From the NCBI GenBank assembly GCA_016792805.1, contig JAEUHX010000034.1, positions 62,001-126,000 of the forward strand: 64,000 nt of DNA. Reading direction: 5' to 3'. Under the pieces are notes generated by a model that saw nothing but the letters and a program-made list of their open reading frames with translations, was not told the DNA's origin and made no database searches. The position numbers and the translations under genes are program-made. Numbering within the stretch: the first letter of the stretch is position 1; each line of letters begins with the position of its first letter. The stretch comes from Planctomycetota bacterium (GTDB lineage: Bacteria > Planctomycetota > UBA1135 > JACQFD01). Positions 52,826 through 61,870 of the stretch are shown in pieces.

Positions 52826-54043
52826 ATGGCGGATCCCCTCACCCCCAAGCCCACCGACCGGTTCTCCTTCGGCCTTTGGACCGTCGGCAACCCCGGGCGC
52901 GATCCCTTCGGCGAACCCGTTCGGCCCCGGCTCGACCCACTCGAGGCCGTCGAGATGCTCGCGGAGGCGGGCGCCTGGGGCGTCAATCTCCACGACAACG
53001 ACCTCGTTCCGATCGACGCCACGGCGCGCGAGCGCGATCGAATTGTGAAGGATTTCAGGCAGGCTTGCCGCGACCACGGGCTCGTGGTTCCGATGGCGAC
53101 CACGAATCTATTTACAGATCCCATTTTTAAGGACGGCGCGTTCACAAGTAACGACGGCCGCGTGCGCGCTTACGCGCTCCAGAAGACGATGCGCGCCATC
53201 GACCTCGGCGTCGAGCTCGGCGCAAAAGTGTATGTCTTCTGGGGCGGGCGCGAGGGGACGGAGGTCGACGCCTCGAAAGACGCGCGCGACGCCTGCAGGC
53301 GCTTCCGCGAGGCGATTGACTATTTGTGCGCGTATTGCATCGATCAGGGCTACTCGCTTCGGTTCGCTCTTGAGGCGAAGCCGAACGAGCCGCGCGCAGA
53401 CATCTTCTTCCCAACGACCGGCCACTACCTCGCGTTCATCACCACGCTCGCGCACCCGGAGATGGTTGGCGTGAATCCGGAAGTGGCCCACGAGCACATG
53501 GCGGGGCTGAACATGCACCACGCGGTCGCACAGGCGATCGATATGGGGAAGCTGTTTCACATCGATCTCAATGATCAGGTTCCTGGGCGCTACGACCAGG
53601 ATCTGCGATTCGGGTCGGCGAATCCGAAGGCCGCGTTTTTTCTTGTGAGGTTGCTCGAGGAGTCGGGCTATGAGGGGCCGCGCCACTTCGATGCCCACGC
53701 CTACCGCACGGAGGATCGCGACGGCGTCGCGGAGTTCGCGCGCGGATGCATGCGCACTTATTTGATTCTCAAAGAAAAAGCGCGCGAGATGCGTGAGGAT
53801 TCCGAGATCCAGGATCTGCTCGCACGAATCCATCGGCATCAGCGAGATCTGGAAGACCTCACACGACAGTACACAAAAGACCGCGCACGAAAGCTCGGCG
53901 AGATGAGCTTTGATCGGAAGGGGCTCGCCGAGGCGGGGCTCGAGTACGAGCGGCTCGATCAGTGCGTGACGGAGCTGCTGCTGGGCGTGCGGTCGAAGAG
54001 CTCGAAGGCCTCTGCATCGGGGAGGGCCCGTGGCCGGCGCTGA
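52826..54043 (+). CDS. xylA: xylose isomerase (class I, actinobacterial type)
   Basis: XylA interconverts xylose and xylulose (and glucose/fructose). The 405-residue chain starts [20 protein letters not shown], like the shorter class I enzymes. Active-site parts: [11 protein letters not shown] with the catalytic His, [28 protein letters not shown], the metal-binding Glu in [24 protein letters not shown] and HIDLNDQ. The frame extends upstream of the ATG at 52826 without conserved sequence. It overlaps the DDAH-like gene by 14 bases. No xylulokinase or transporter is nearby. Confidence 0.93.
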   Translation: MADPLTPKPTDRFSFGLWTVGNPGRDPFGEPVRPRLDPLEAVEMLAEAGAWGVNLHDNDLVPIDATARERDRIVKDFRQACRDHGLVVPMATTNLFTDPIFKDGAFTSNDGRVRAYALQKTMRAIDLGVELGAKVYVFWGGREGTEVDASKDARDACRRFREAIDYLCAYCIDQGYSLRFALEAKPNEPRADIFFPTTGHYLAFITTLAHPEMVGVNPEVAHEHMAGLNMHHAVAQAIDMGKLFHIDLNDQVPGRYDQDLRFGSANPKAAFFLVRLLEESGYEGPRHFDAHAYRTEDRDGVAEFARGCMRTYLILKEKAREMREDSEIQDLLARIHRHQRDLEDLTRQYTKDRARKLGEMSFDRKGLAEAGLEYERLDQCVTELLLGVRSKSSKASASGRARGRR

Positions 54044-54833
54044 TTCGAAAGTGACTTTTTCGATGCCGACGCGGGCGATCCTGCGGGGCGTCCCCGATAC
54101 GTTCGACCGCGCGATCTCGTCGAAGGCGCCGAAGCCGGCGATCGACGTGAAACGGGCGCGCATCCAGCACCAGGCGATCGTCGAGCAGCTGGATATGTAC
54201 GGAGTGGACATGATCCACGTGCCTTCCGATCCGGCGCTTCCCGATTGTCCTTTTGTGGAGGATTGTTGCGTTTCCGTCGGAGGCACCCTGCTCGTGACGG
54301 CGTCGGCGGTCGAGTCGCGTCGCGGCGAGGCGGCCGGCGTCGTGGCCGCGGCCGGCGCCAGCGCGCTGCGCGTCGAGCGCATGGAGCCGCCCGCTGCACT
54401 CGACGGCGGAGACGTGCTCACGATCGGCGACGTGCTTTATGTGGGTTTGAGTTCACGGACGAACGAGGCCGGCGTGGCTGCCCTCGAGCGCCTCGCGGCG
54501 CGCGAGGGAAAGCGCGTTGTGCGCGTGAAGCTGCGCGACGGCGTGCTGCACCTCAAATCGGCCGTCACCGCCGCGCGGCCCGGGCTCTTGGTGGCCGTGA
54601 AGGGAGCCTTCGACGCGGCCCCCTTCGGCAGTGTCGAATTTTGCTGGGTCGAGGAACGCGACCGGCTCGGCGCCAACGTGCTCCCGATCGGCAGCTGGAT
54701 TTTTGTAACCTCATCGGCGCCCCGCGTGGAGGACGAGCTGCGCCACCGCGGCTGCAGCACGGTCCAGTGCGAAATTACAGAATTCGAAAAAGCCGATGGC
54801 GGCCTGAGCTGCCTCGTGGTGCCGCTCTCGTAG
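54030..54833 (+). CDS. DDAH-like amidinotransferase-superfamily hydrolase
   Basis: 267 residues, GTG start inside the end of xylA. The penteins' active-site pattern is readable: N-terminal [44 protein letters not shown], the catalytic His in VLHLKSAVT and the nucleophile Cys in [12 protein letters not shown]. Such dimethylarginine dimethylaminohydrolases release dimethylamine and citrulline from methylated arginines; some act on other guanidines. Overlap with xylA suggests co-translation, but the two reactions share no pathway known to me. Confidence 0.85.
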   Translation: MAGADSKVTFSMPTRAILRGVPDTFDRAISSKAPKPAIDVKRARIQHQAIVEQLDMYGVDMIHVPSDPALPDCPFVEDCCVSVGGTLLVTASAVESRRGEAAGVVAAAGASALRVERMEPPAALDGGDVLTIGDVLYVGLSSRTNEAGVAALERLAAREGKRVVRVKLRDGVLHLKSAVTAARPGLLVAVKGAFDAAPFGSVEFCWVEERDRLGANVLPIGSWIFVTSSAPRVEDELRHRGCSTVQCEITEFEKADGGLSCLVVPLS

Positions 54834-54854
54834 GGAAGTCGTGTTTCTGATCGA

Positions 54855-54880
54855 ACCTCGGCGAACCCAGTCGCCGAGGT
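54855..54880 (+). terminator. perfect hairpin after the DDAH-like gene
   Basis: ACCTCGGCGA and TCGCCGAGGT pair perfectly over 10 bases around a six-base loop, 21 bases after the stop codon. No T-run follows on either strand, so it may act with Rho or stabilise the transcript end. Confidence 0.45.
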
Positions 54881-55081
54881 CCGGAGAAGGCGGATGGACG
54901 GCCCATAGGAAACGCGGCGAGGGGGAGCAGGGATGGCGCGGGCTCCTGATGCGCATGGGCGGCCCGTGTACCGTATGGGGAAGCCACCGAGTAGTCAGTC
55001 GCGGGTGTTCCCTGCGACGCGGCTTTCATGTGGGGCCAATGACACACCCGGCGTATTTGGAGCAATGGAGGCTCTTCTTTG

Positions 55082-55915
55082 ATGAAGTTCTTGGCCACGG
55101 TCCTCGCCGTCGCGGCGGTGCCTTTGATTGTGGCTGCCGCCTATCCGGCGATTCGCACGCAGGCCTTTCTCGGCTCGAAAAATTCGATCACCGGCGGCAG
55201 CTATCCCTGCGAACTTACTTCTGGAAGCGTCGAGCCCTTCGGGGAGCATTCGATCACCGGGACATGTCAAAATCAGACAGGGATCGAAATGGCGGGCGTG
55301 ACGGTGTGCCTCGTCGCCACTTCTCCAGGCAATCCACCGACGATCGAGGCGGGCAGTACGGTGAGCGGTGCAGCTTCGACAGCAAGTGTGGCAAATGGCA
55401 AAAGATTCGGATTCCATCCGCCGATTCCAGCCGGGGCTGGTTTCTCCGTTGATTTGACCACAAAAGCCGCTTTTTCCCTGCCAGCGTCTTTACTCAGGAT
55501 CTTGATCACGCCATCAGTACGAGTTTCCCACGCTGGCATCGAAGCCGATTATCTCGGGAGGATTGAGTTCACTCCTTCGCGCGCGCGGCAGATCGCCGAC
55601 CTGGAGTCCCACGGCAACGCAGCCTTGGCGTGTACGGTGATGAATGACTATTCCGCCACCGCTCGCCAGCGGATCCATGGATTCCGTGGCCGGTATGAGT
55701 TTCCGGCGGGGGAACAGAACAGACTCACAAATGTCGATCTCTATCAGTCACTCGACGGTCCTCCCGTTGCGAGTGCCGCCATCACGTCCGCAACGGAGTT
55801 TTCGGTGAGCGGCTTCTCGCTGGCCGCCGGAAGCTCCTATGCGCTTCTCCTTCGGACGGCGTCCCGCTCCTCCGGCACCACAGCGCTCACGTTGCGGGCC
55901 GAATTCGTCCATTGA
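55082..55915 (+). CDS. secreted protein of unknown function
   Basis: 277 residues from ATG 55082 (a TTG one codon upstream is open too), with GGAGG 12 bases ahead. Signal peptide MKFLATVLAVAAVPLIVAAA. The mature part is beta-rich (FGEHSITGTCQNQTGIEMAG, VCLVATS, then GFSVDLTTKAAFSLPASLL) and may be two similar beta-sandwich halves with one conserved Cys each; the end (FSVSGFSLAAGSSYALLL) looks like a fibronectin-like strand pattern. No family recognised. Isolated between the xylA operon and the convergent TPR gene. Confidence 0.65.
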   Translation: MKFLATVLAVAAVPLIVAAAYPAIRTQAFLGSKNSITGGSYPCELTSGSVEPFGEHSITGTCQNQTGIEMAGVTVCLVATSPGNPPTIEAGSTVSGAASTASVANGKRFGFHPPIPAGAGFSVDLTTKAAFSLPASLLRILITPSVRVSHAGIEADYLGRIEFTPSRARQIADLESHGNAALACTVMNDYSATARQRIHGFRGRYEFPAGEQNRLTNVDLYQSLDGPPVASAAITSATEFSVSGFSLAAGSSYALLLRTASRSSGTTALTLRAEFVH

Positions 55916-55945
55916 ACCGGCCGAGCTAGGCTCGCTGCCCGCGAT

Positions 55946-56836
55946 CTACCGCTGCGTCGCTTGCCGCTTCACCGTGTGCAGCAGCGTGCGCGCGGAATTG
56001 AGGTCCTGCTGGAGCCCCATGCGCTCGAAAGCCGGGATCACGCGCTCTTTCAACAAATGCACCGAATCGCGCGGGCGGCCGCCGCGGGCGAGGTCGTTCG
56101 CGAGCTTCAGCTCCGCCCACGCGCGCGCGCGAATGTCGCCGAGCTTGTCATAGCCCGGAATCACTTGTCCGTATCGGAGCTCCACCGCGCGGCGCAGCTC
56201 CCCGAGGTTGGCGTGGATGTCCGCGGCGCGGTCGAGGATGCCGAGGCGCCAGCGCTCGTCGCCGAGCTCCACGGCCACCGCCAGCACGTCCGTCTCCAGC
56301 AGCTCGAGGGCGCCCGCGTGATGTCCGCGGCGAACCATCAATTCTGCGATTCGATACAACGCACCGGCGCGCTCGCGCTTCTCTCCGATCTCATCGAAGA
56401 CGCGCTCCTGCTGTTCATACATTTTCTCGGCCTCGGCGACGCGCCCTCGCGAAGCCCACAAATCGGCCAGCGCCATGCGTGTGATGCCCGCCGCGCGCTT
56501 GTCGCCCAGGCGGTCGAACGTGGCCGCGCCCTCGTCGCGGTAGAGCTTCTCGGCCTCTTCGATGCGCCCCAGCGCGGCGAGGGCGTCCGCCGCCTTGACC
56601 AGCGCAATCGTGGCCATCTTCTCGTCGCCGAGCGCGCGCCAGGCCGGCACCTCATGCTCGCGGCGTGCCTCGAGCGCCAAGTCGAATTGTCGGCGCGCAT
56701 AGTGAATATCACCCATCTGACCCCACGCCTCCGCCTTGCGCTTTGCGCCTTCCGGCGTCGCGTCCGCTTTCTCAAGGATCTCGTGGAGCCGGCGGATGGC
56801 CTCGTCGGCCGAAATGCGTTGCGTGGTCTTGGTCAA
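55946..56836 (-). CDS. TPR repeat protein
   Basis: 296 residues, TTG start at 56836. About six TPR-like helical pairs without other domains (WGQMGDIHYARRQFDLALEA, ALVKAADALAALGRIEEAEK, MALADLWASRGRVAEAEKMY, ALYRIAELMVRRGHHAGALE). No signal peptide. A cytoplasmic scaffold of unknown partners. It follows the 72-residue gene by about 40 bases on the same strand and might belong to the tdh-kbl transcript. Confidence 0.8.
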   Translation of the reverse strand: MTKTTQRISADEAIRRLHEILEKADATPEGAKRKAEAWGQMGDIHYARRQFDLALEARREHEVPAWRALGDEKMATIALVKAADALAALGRIEEAEKLYRDEGAATFDRLGDKRAAGITRMALADLWASRGRVAEAEKMYEQQERVFDEIGEKRERAGALYRIAELMVRRGHHAGALELLETDVLAVAVELGDERWRLGILDRAADIHANLGELRRAVELRYGQVIPGYDKLGDIRARAWAELKLANDLARGGRPRDSVHLLKERVIPAFERMGLQQDLNSARTLLHTVKRQATQR

Positions 56837-56878
56837 GGATCGCTCGCGCGGTGAATGGGTCGGTCGGGGCAGGAGAGA

Positions 56879-57097
56879 CTACCACCCGCGGAACGACTCG
56901 ACGAGCGCAGCGGCCTCCTGGAAGCGGACCCGCGCGTGGTCGCCCTCGGGGAGCGACCCGGCGAGCGCCCCCGCGGCCGCCTCGGCGTCGCCGACCGCGC
57001 GGAGCTTCCGAATCGCCGTCGCGGCCCGTCGAAGCGTCTTCCAGCGGGCGAGCGGCGCGCGTTTCTCAGCCCGAGCCGGCTCGTTCGCCGGAATCAT
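56879..57097 (-). CDS. small helical protein downstream of kbl
   Basis: 72 residues: [20 protein letters not shown], then helices RAATAIRKLRAV and EAAAGALAGSLP, ending in a TPR-like VRFQEAAALVESFRGW. Its ATG shares one base with the kbl stop (TAATG), the best evidence that it is translated. Function unknown. Confidence 0.55.
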   Translation of the reverse strand: MIPANEPARAEKRAPLARWKTLRRAATAIRKLRAVGDAEAAAGALAGSLPEGDHARVRFQEAAALVESFRGW

Positions 57098-58290
57098 TAC
57101 CGAATCACGCCCAGCGACTTCCCCACTTTCGTGAACGCCGCGATGGCGCGATCGAGGTGGTCGCGCTCGTGGGCGGCGCTCAGCTGCACGCGGATGCGCG
57201 CCTGCCCCTTCGGCACCACGGGGAAGCTGAACCCAATCACATAAATGCCTTCGCCGAGCATCTCGCGGGCGAAGTCGTTGGCGAGCTTCGCGTCGCCCAG
57301 CATGATCGGCACGATCGGATGGACGCCCGGCCGAATGGTGAATCCGGCGGCGGTCATCTTCTCGCGGAAATAGTGAGTATTCGCCTCGACTTTGTCGCGA
57401 AGCGCTCCCGTGGCGCTCAGCATCTCGAGGCAGCGCAGCGCGGCACCCACGATCGGCGGCGCCACGGAGTTGGAGAACAGATAGGGGCGTGAGCGCTGAC
57501 GCAGAAGATCAATGATCTCGCGCCGCCCCGACGTGTAGCCGCCCTGGGATCCGCCGAGCGCCTTGCCGAGCGTGCCGGTGATCACGTCGACGCGTCCCTG
57601 CACGCCGCAGTGCTCCGGCGTGCCGCGGCCCGTCTTGCCGATGAAGCCGACGGCGTGGGAGTCGTCGACCATCACCATGGCATCATACTTTTCCGCGAGG
57701 TCACAAATTCCCTTCAGATCGGCGATGTCTCCGTCCATGGAGAAGACACCGTCGGTCGCCACCATCACGCGCTTTGCGCCGGCGGCGCGCGCCTCCCGCA
57801 GGCAGCGCTCCATGTCGGCGAGGTCGCCTCGCTTGGGGCGGAAGCGCGTGGCCTTGCAGAGCCGGATGCCGTCGATGATCGACGCGTGGTTCAGCTCATC
57901 GCTGACGATCGCGTCTCCTTCGCCGAGGATCGTCTCGAAGAGGCCGCCGTTGGCGTCCCAGCAGGAGGAATACAAAATCGTGTCGTCGGTCCCGAGGAAC
58001 TTGCTCAGCGCCGCTTCGAGCGATTTGTGGAGATCCTGGGTGCCGCAGATGAACCGCACGCTCGCCATCCCGAGCCCATGCGTGTCGAGCGCTTTCTTCG
58101 CCGCGGTGATCAGCTCCGGGTGGTCGGCCAAACCGAGGTAATTGTTCGCACAGAAATTCAGCACCTCGCCCTTCTGGACGCGGATGCGCGAGCTCTGCTT
58201 CGTGAGAATCACGCGCTCCTCCTTCCAGAGGCCGGCGGCGCGAATCTCGTCGAGGGTCTGAACGATGGCGGGGCGGACGTTATCAAACAT
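57097..58290 (-). CDS. kbl: glycine C-acetyltransferase (2-amino-3-ketobutyrate CoA ligase)
   Basis: A 397-residue PLP enzyme that splits 2-amino-3-oxobutyrate with CoA into glycine and acetyl-CoA, the second step of threonine breakdown after Tdh. Signatures: [68 protein letters not shown], and the PLP lysine in [13 protein letters not shown]. The start at ATG 58290 gives the normal N-terminus; the frame upstream mirrors tdh. Order tdh-kbl with an 17-base gap shows a threonine catabolic operon. Confidence 0.95.
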   Translation of the reverse strand: MFDNVRPAIVQTLDEIRAAGLWKEERVILTKQSSRIRVQKGEVLNFCANNYLGLADHPELITAAKKALDTHGLGMASVRFICGTQDLHKSLEAALSKFLGTDDTILYSSCWDANGGLFETILGEGDAIVSDELNHASIIDGIRLCKATRFRPKRGDLADMERCLREARAAGAKRVMVATDGVFSMDGDIADLKGICDLAEKYDAMVMVDDSHAVGFIGKTGRGTPEHCGVQGRVDVITGTLGKALGGSQGGYTSGRREIIDLLRQRSRPYLFSNSVAPPIVGAALRCLEMLSATGALRDKVEANTHYFREKMTAAGFTIRPGVHPIVPIMLGDAKLANDFAREMLGEGIYVIGFSFPVVPKGQARIRVQLSAAHERDHLDRAIAAFTKVGKSLGVIR

Positions 58291-58307
58291 CGGGGTGCGC
58301 GGGGAGC

Positions 58308-59393
58308 TCAGCGGCCGTTCGGGTAGATCACAACTTTCATGGCTTCGCCGCGGTCGAACTTGGAGATCCCGTCGAGGAACGTCTCGATCGGGTGCTCGTC
58401 GGTCACCACGAAGTCGACATCGAGCCCGGCCCGGAGCATGGAGAGCATCTGGTGCCAAGTCTCAAAAATCCGCCGCCCGAAGATGCCCTGGATGTCGAGC
58501 CCCTTGAAGACGACGTCGCGATTGTAAGAAGTGATCGACAGGCCGCGGTCTTTTGTGAGCCCGAGGAGGCGCAGCGAGCCGCCGGGGCGCAGCATCTCCA
58601 GCGCATCGTTGATGGCCGTCTCCGCGCCGCTGATCTCGAGGACGACGTCGCAGCCGTCTCCCTCGGTCTCGCGCCGCACCGCGTCGATGGCTGCGCGGCG
58701 TCCTTCGCCGCGCACGTCGAACACATGGATCGGGAGCTTGCGCCCGGCGCGCTGCTCGAGGCGCGCGGCCCAGTCGCGCGCGCGCTTTAAATTGTGGGGA
58801 TTCACATCCGAGACGAAGACGGCGGCAGCGCCGCAGAATTGCGCCACTGCGGCGGTCATGGCACCGATCGGGCCGAAGCCAAGCACGGCAACGGTGCGTC
58901 CCGCGATGGGGGCCGAAAGCGCCGTGTGGACCGCGTTCCCCAGCGCATCGAGGAATGCACCAATTTTTGGCGGCACTTCCTTCGGCAGCTTCACGAGGTT
59001 GCTGGCGGGGAGGACGACGTATTGTGCAAATGTGCCGTCTTGGTGGATTCCGACGACTTTGTGATTCATGCACAAATGGGCCGCGCCGTTACGGCAGGCG
59101 CCGCAGCGCCCGCAGACGAGGTGCATCTCACAGGAGACGTAGTCGCCGGCCGCCCAGTCGGAGACGCCGCGGCCGAGCGCCGCCACTTCGCCGCAGAACT
59201 CGTGGCCGGGGGTGAACGGCGGGCTGAGCATGTCACGCACCGACGGGTCCCAATGCCACAGATGGCGATCGGTGCCGCAGATGCCCGCAGCCTTGACCTT
59301 CACCAGCACCTGGCCGTCGCCCGGCTCGGGGACGGGGATGTCTTCGAGGAGGAACGAATCGGGTGCCGGACGGGTGAGGCGGATGGCTTTCAT
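58308..59393 (-). CDS. tdh: L-threonine 3-dehydrogenase
   Basis: A 361-residue zinc-dependent medium-chain dehydrogenase: catalytic zinc ligands in [10 protein letters not shown] and [10 protein letters not shown], structural zinc cysteines in [15 protein letters not shown], and the NAD-binding [16 protein letters not shown]. Together with kbl downstream it turns threonine into glycine and acetyl-CoA. Slightly longer than E. coli Tdh because of an insert near residue 205. The alternative, another sorbitol-type dehydrogenase, is unlikely given kbl. Confidence 0.92.
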   Translation of the reverse strand: MKAIRLTRPAPDSFLLEDIPVPEPGDGQVLVKVKAAGICGTDRHLWHWDPSVRDMLSPPFTPGHEFCGEVAALGRGVSDWAAGDYVSCEMHLVCGRCGACRNGAAHLCMNHKVVGIHQDGTFAQYVVLPASNLVKLPKEVPPKIGAFLDALGNAVHTALSAPIAGRTVAVLGFGPIGAMTAAVAQFCGAAAVFVSDVNPHNLKRARDWAARLEQRAGRKLPIHVFDVRGEGRRAAIDAVRRETEGDGCDVVLEISGAETAINDALEMLRPGGSLRLLGLTKDRGLSITSYNRDVVFKGLDIQGIFGRRIFETWHQMLSMLRAGLDVDFVVTDEHPIETFLDGISKFDRGEAMKVVIYPNGR

Positions 59394-59463
59394 TGAGGGG
59401 GCGAGGATTCTAGGAGCGGCGGCCGATTCCGTGGAGGCGGCGCCCCCGCGCTACTCTCACTCC

Positions 59464-59814
59464 GTGATCGCCGCCGACCGCCAGCTCCTGACGGAGTCCG
59501 ACTTTGATGCCGTGCTCGCGCGCTCGCGCGAGGTGGACGTCCTGCTGTTCAAACACTCGACCCGCTGCCCGATTTCGTCGGCGGCCTTCGAAGAAGTGGC
59601 GGCTTATCGCAACCGGCGGACGGGGGGTGTGCCGGAGATCGCGATGGTGCGGGTGATCGAGGAGCGGCCTGTGTCGCAGGCGATCGCGCACCGCCTCAGC
59701 GTGCGGCACGAGTCGCCGCAGGTGATCCTGCTCCGCGGCGGCCAGCCCGCGGGCGACCTCTCGCACGGCGCGATCACGGTGGATGGGCTGGCGGAGTTGG
59801 TGGGGCGGGGGTGA
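59464..59814 (+). CDS. bacilliredoxin/YtxJ-like monothiol thioredoxin-fold protein
   Basis: 116 residues from the GTG at 59464; the frame further upstream mirrors tdh. The thioredoxin-like pattern VDVLLFKHSTRCPISSAAFE with a C-P-I-S site, and SPQVILLRGGQPAGDLSHGA near the C-terminus, match the DUF2847/YtxJ (BrxC) family that removes bacillithiol from proteins in Firmicutes and is also present in other phyla. It overlaps the next gene at its stop. No bacillithiol synthesis genes in the window. Confidence 0.82.
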   Translation: MIAADRQLLTESDFDAVLARSREVDVLLFKHSTRCPISSAAFEEVAAYRNRRTGGVPEIAMVRVIEERPVSQAIAHRLSVRHESPQVILLRGGQPAGDLSHGAITVDGLAELVGRG

Positions 59815-60287
59815 TGGCGACGGGGCTTCCGCCAGTGGTTCGCGGCAGGCGCCGACGCCCGTGGATTCTCTTTCTTGCGTTCGGCGGGATTCTTTGTCTG
59901 CTCGTATCTATGTACTCGCGTCGATGTCGGCAGACGGAGTTCACGCGCGATGCGTGGAGTGGCTTCGGTCGGCCCTCGTCGCAGCGCCGTTCGATGTATA
60001 CGAATCGGCCCTGTATTGTTTCGGACCTGCTCGCTCGTGACCTGCTGGTAGGCAGGGACATTGTCGAGATAATTGAGATCCTTGGGATTCCGGATTCACT
60101 CACTTCCAGCGTGGACACGACACGCGCAGCGGCATGGCCGAGTCTCGAAGCGACAGAGCTCGGCTACATCGTGAAAGCAAGCGGGTTCTCCGTTCTTGCG
60201 ATGAGCCGGTATTCGACGTGGCTCGTGATTACAGAAAAGGACGACGTCGCTCAGAGAGTGAGGCTCGTGGAAGTCTTTGCAGAGTGA
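59814..60287 (+). CDS. small membrane-anchored protein, BamE/SmpA-like layout
   Basis: 157 residues; ATG in TGATG overlap with the bacilliredoxin stop. A membrane anchor (PWILFLAFGGILCLLVSMY) is followed by a helix-strand-helix domain: DLLVGRDIVEIIEILGIPDS, then WLVITEKDDVAQRVRLVEVF. The G-x-x-x-x-E-x-x-x-x-L-G-x-P-D pattern and the closing strand recall BamE/SmpA-like or DUF-type small lipoproteins of Planctomycetota, but the similarity is general. AT-richer than its neighbours. Function unknown. Confidence 0.6.
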   Translation: MATGLPPVVRGRRRRPWILFLAFGGILCLLVSMYSRRCRQTEFTRDAWSGFGRPSSQRRSMYTNRPCIVSDLLARDLLVGRDIVEIIEILGIPDSLTSSVDTTRAAAWPSLEATELGYIVKASGFSVLAMSRYSTWLVITEKDDVAQRVRLVEVFAE

Positions 60288-60383
60288 GGCTCTGACGGGC
60301 GCGGCGATGAGCGAGGTGTCTCGCAAGTCCTGACGGAGACGGACGCTCGCATCGCCGCACGTCCGCTCGCGTTGCGCAGCTGA

Positions 60384-60633
60384 CGAACCGATCCCTCGGC
60401 TGTCATTGCATCTCGGTTCGCCACCGTTCCCCTTCAGGAGCCGGAGCGTCCCGAGGACCCATCGCGAGTTTGCGTCGGTTCCTCGGCGGATGTCCCGCCG
60501 GTCGGCATTCGCTTCAGCGGCGTGAGCTGTGAGGAACCCGTCGCACCGGTTCTCGTATGAGGCCAATGTTGACATGCGTGTCCAGCAAGACGAACCGCCC
60601 AGCGCACCCGATGTGGTGCGCGAGCAGCCGTAG
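60384..60633 (+). pseudogene. decayed gene fragment with one frameshift
   Basis: No ORF with a start covers this 370-base gap, yet two adjoining frames read like real protein: RPEDPSRVCVGSSADVPPVG then IRFSGVSCEEPVAPVLV up to a TGA, and, shifted by one base just before it, SYEANVDMRVQQDEPPSAP to DVVREQP and a TAG at 60631. Joined, they would make the end of a beta-rich protein. The region 60288-60383 shows nothing. I could not identify a family. Confidence 0.35.
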
Positions 60634-60658
60634 CCGGCTTACCACTATCACAACCACC

Positions 60659-61351
60659 TTGACGCATCCTCGCCGCAACACGAAGGACCTCTGGATATCC
60701 TGTCTTCTACTATCAGTATCTTCAGGATGTCACAGGCTCCCGGTGGACGATCTCACTCCTGCTCGGTATCCCGAGGAGTCCGTGGAGGTGTGTCACAAGA
60801 GACTCTCCAGCCTCTATGGGCACCTCGTGCTTCTACAAGATAGGCGCGGGAATCCGAAGCGGTTGTCAGGCACGTGGCTTTATTGCGCGATGCGAGATGA
60901 GTACGAGCCTTCGGCGTCACAGGGAAGTGAGGATTTCATGAAAATGCTGAGCTGTCCCGGAGGAGACTTGTGGAGGCGTGGCACTGCAGGCAAAAGCAGC
61001 CATTCTCACTCATCGGATCAACTATGTGGTATCGATAGCAACTCGACATCTTATGCTTGGCGAGACCTTACTCGCTTCTCCAAGATTGGGTTGAGTGCTT
61101 CCGATGAGGCCCTTGTCGCGTGCGACAACGAACACACTCTGAGAGACGGAGGACAGCCAAACCATCCGGACTCAACACTTGCTCTTATGGCGGATGGCTC
61201 CATTATTGAGTACCGTAATTCGATGCTTCGCGAACTCGGCATCCTCGGGGCACGCTCGTTTCCCGTTCCCGGACCTAGCTGCCCCATTGAGGCGCTCAGG
61301 AAGCTCACTCTCGGGCCACCTCGACTGGGAGCGGAGGAGCATCCAAAGTAG
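60659..61351 (+). CDS. putative lipoprotein with prepilin-like C-terminal motif
   Basis: About 230 residues. The frame opens at 60557, but a TTG at 60659 gives a normal lipoprotein signal (KDLWISCLLLSVSSGC with lipobox SSGC); start uncertain. The C-terminal part (DEALVACDNEHTLRDGG, NHPDSTLALMADGSIIEY) resembles the H-x-x-G-x-N-x-x-x-x-D-G motif near the end of planctomycete DUF1559 prepilin-like proteins, without an N-terminal methylation helix. Lower GC than surrounding genes. Function unknown. Confidence 0.6.
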   Translation: MTHPRRNTKDLWISCLLLSVSSGCHRLPVDDLTPARYPEESVEVCHKRLSSLYGHLVLLQDRRGNPKRLSGTWLYCAMRDEYEPSASQGSEDFMKMLSCPGGDLWRRGTAGKSSHSHSSDQLCGIDSNSTSYAWRDLTRFSKIGLSASDEALVACDNEHTLRDGGQPNHPDSTLALMADGSIIEYRNSMLRELGILGARSFPVPGPSCPIEALRKLTLGPPRLGAEEHPK

Positions 61352-61462
61352 CGTTCTGCCGGCTTGGAATTCATACTCCGATGCATCCGTTATTTATGGC
61401 AAAGACGCGCAGGTGCTAGGAGCGGTCTCGGTTTCCCCGTTCCGCTCTCCGTCGATCGAAAC

Positions 61463-61789
61463 ATGATCAAGCGTCTCCGATGGGATCGCCATCTCCAGGC
61501 TCTGTCGCTGCTCGTTCTCGCAGCGTGCTCTACCTCCCCGGCGATGCCTGAACAACCCACCGGCGTCGAAGTGCAATCGATCGGTTCATGCCTCGACGAT
61601 AGGGAGGTTCTTGTCCGGATCCACCGCGAGTTCACAGAAGCAGGAATCTGGGTGCTCGTCCACACATATCTTCTGAATCGTATGACGATCGTGGTTGAGC
61701 GCCAGGACGTGCAGCGGGGGCGCGAAATTCTCGAGCGGATGGCGTCTGAGAAGGAGATGGCCGGGAAGATTTTACTTGGGGTCCGCTAA
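61463..61789 (+). CDS. small lipoprotein with ferredoxin-like fold pattern
   Basis: 108 residues from ATG 61463. Signal ending in a lipobox (LLVLAAC), then strand VQSIGSCL, helix DDREVLVRIHREFTEAG, strands WVLVHTYLLNRMTIVVE, helix DVQRGREILERMASE. This beta-alpha-beta-beta-alpha order is like DUF2007-type domains. Compare the exported protein at 437-1018, which has the same order and a similar GS-x5-D segment. Function unknown. Confidence 0.6.
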   Translation: MIKRLRWDRHLQALSLLVLAACSTSPAMPEQPTGVEVQSIGSCLDDREVLVRIHREFTEAGIWVLVHTYLLNRMTIVVERQDVQRGREILERMASEKEMAGKILLGVR

Positions 61790-61870
61790 CGGCGCTATGC
61801 GATTTATACAGTTCGCCCCGGTGCTTATCCGGTCGAGCTCGGCTTGCGCGATGGACGCTGATCCGCGCCC

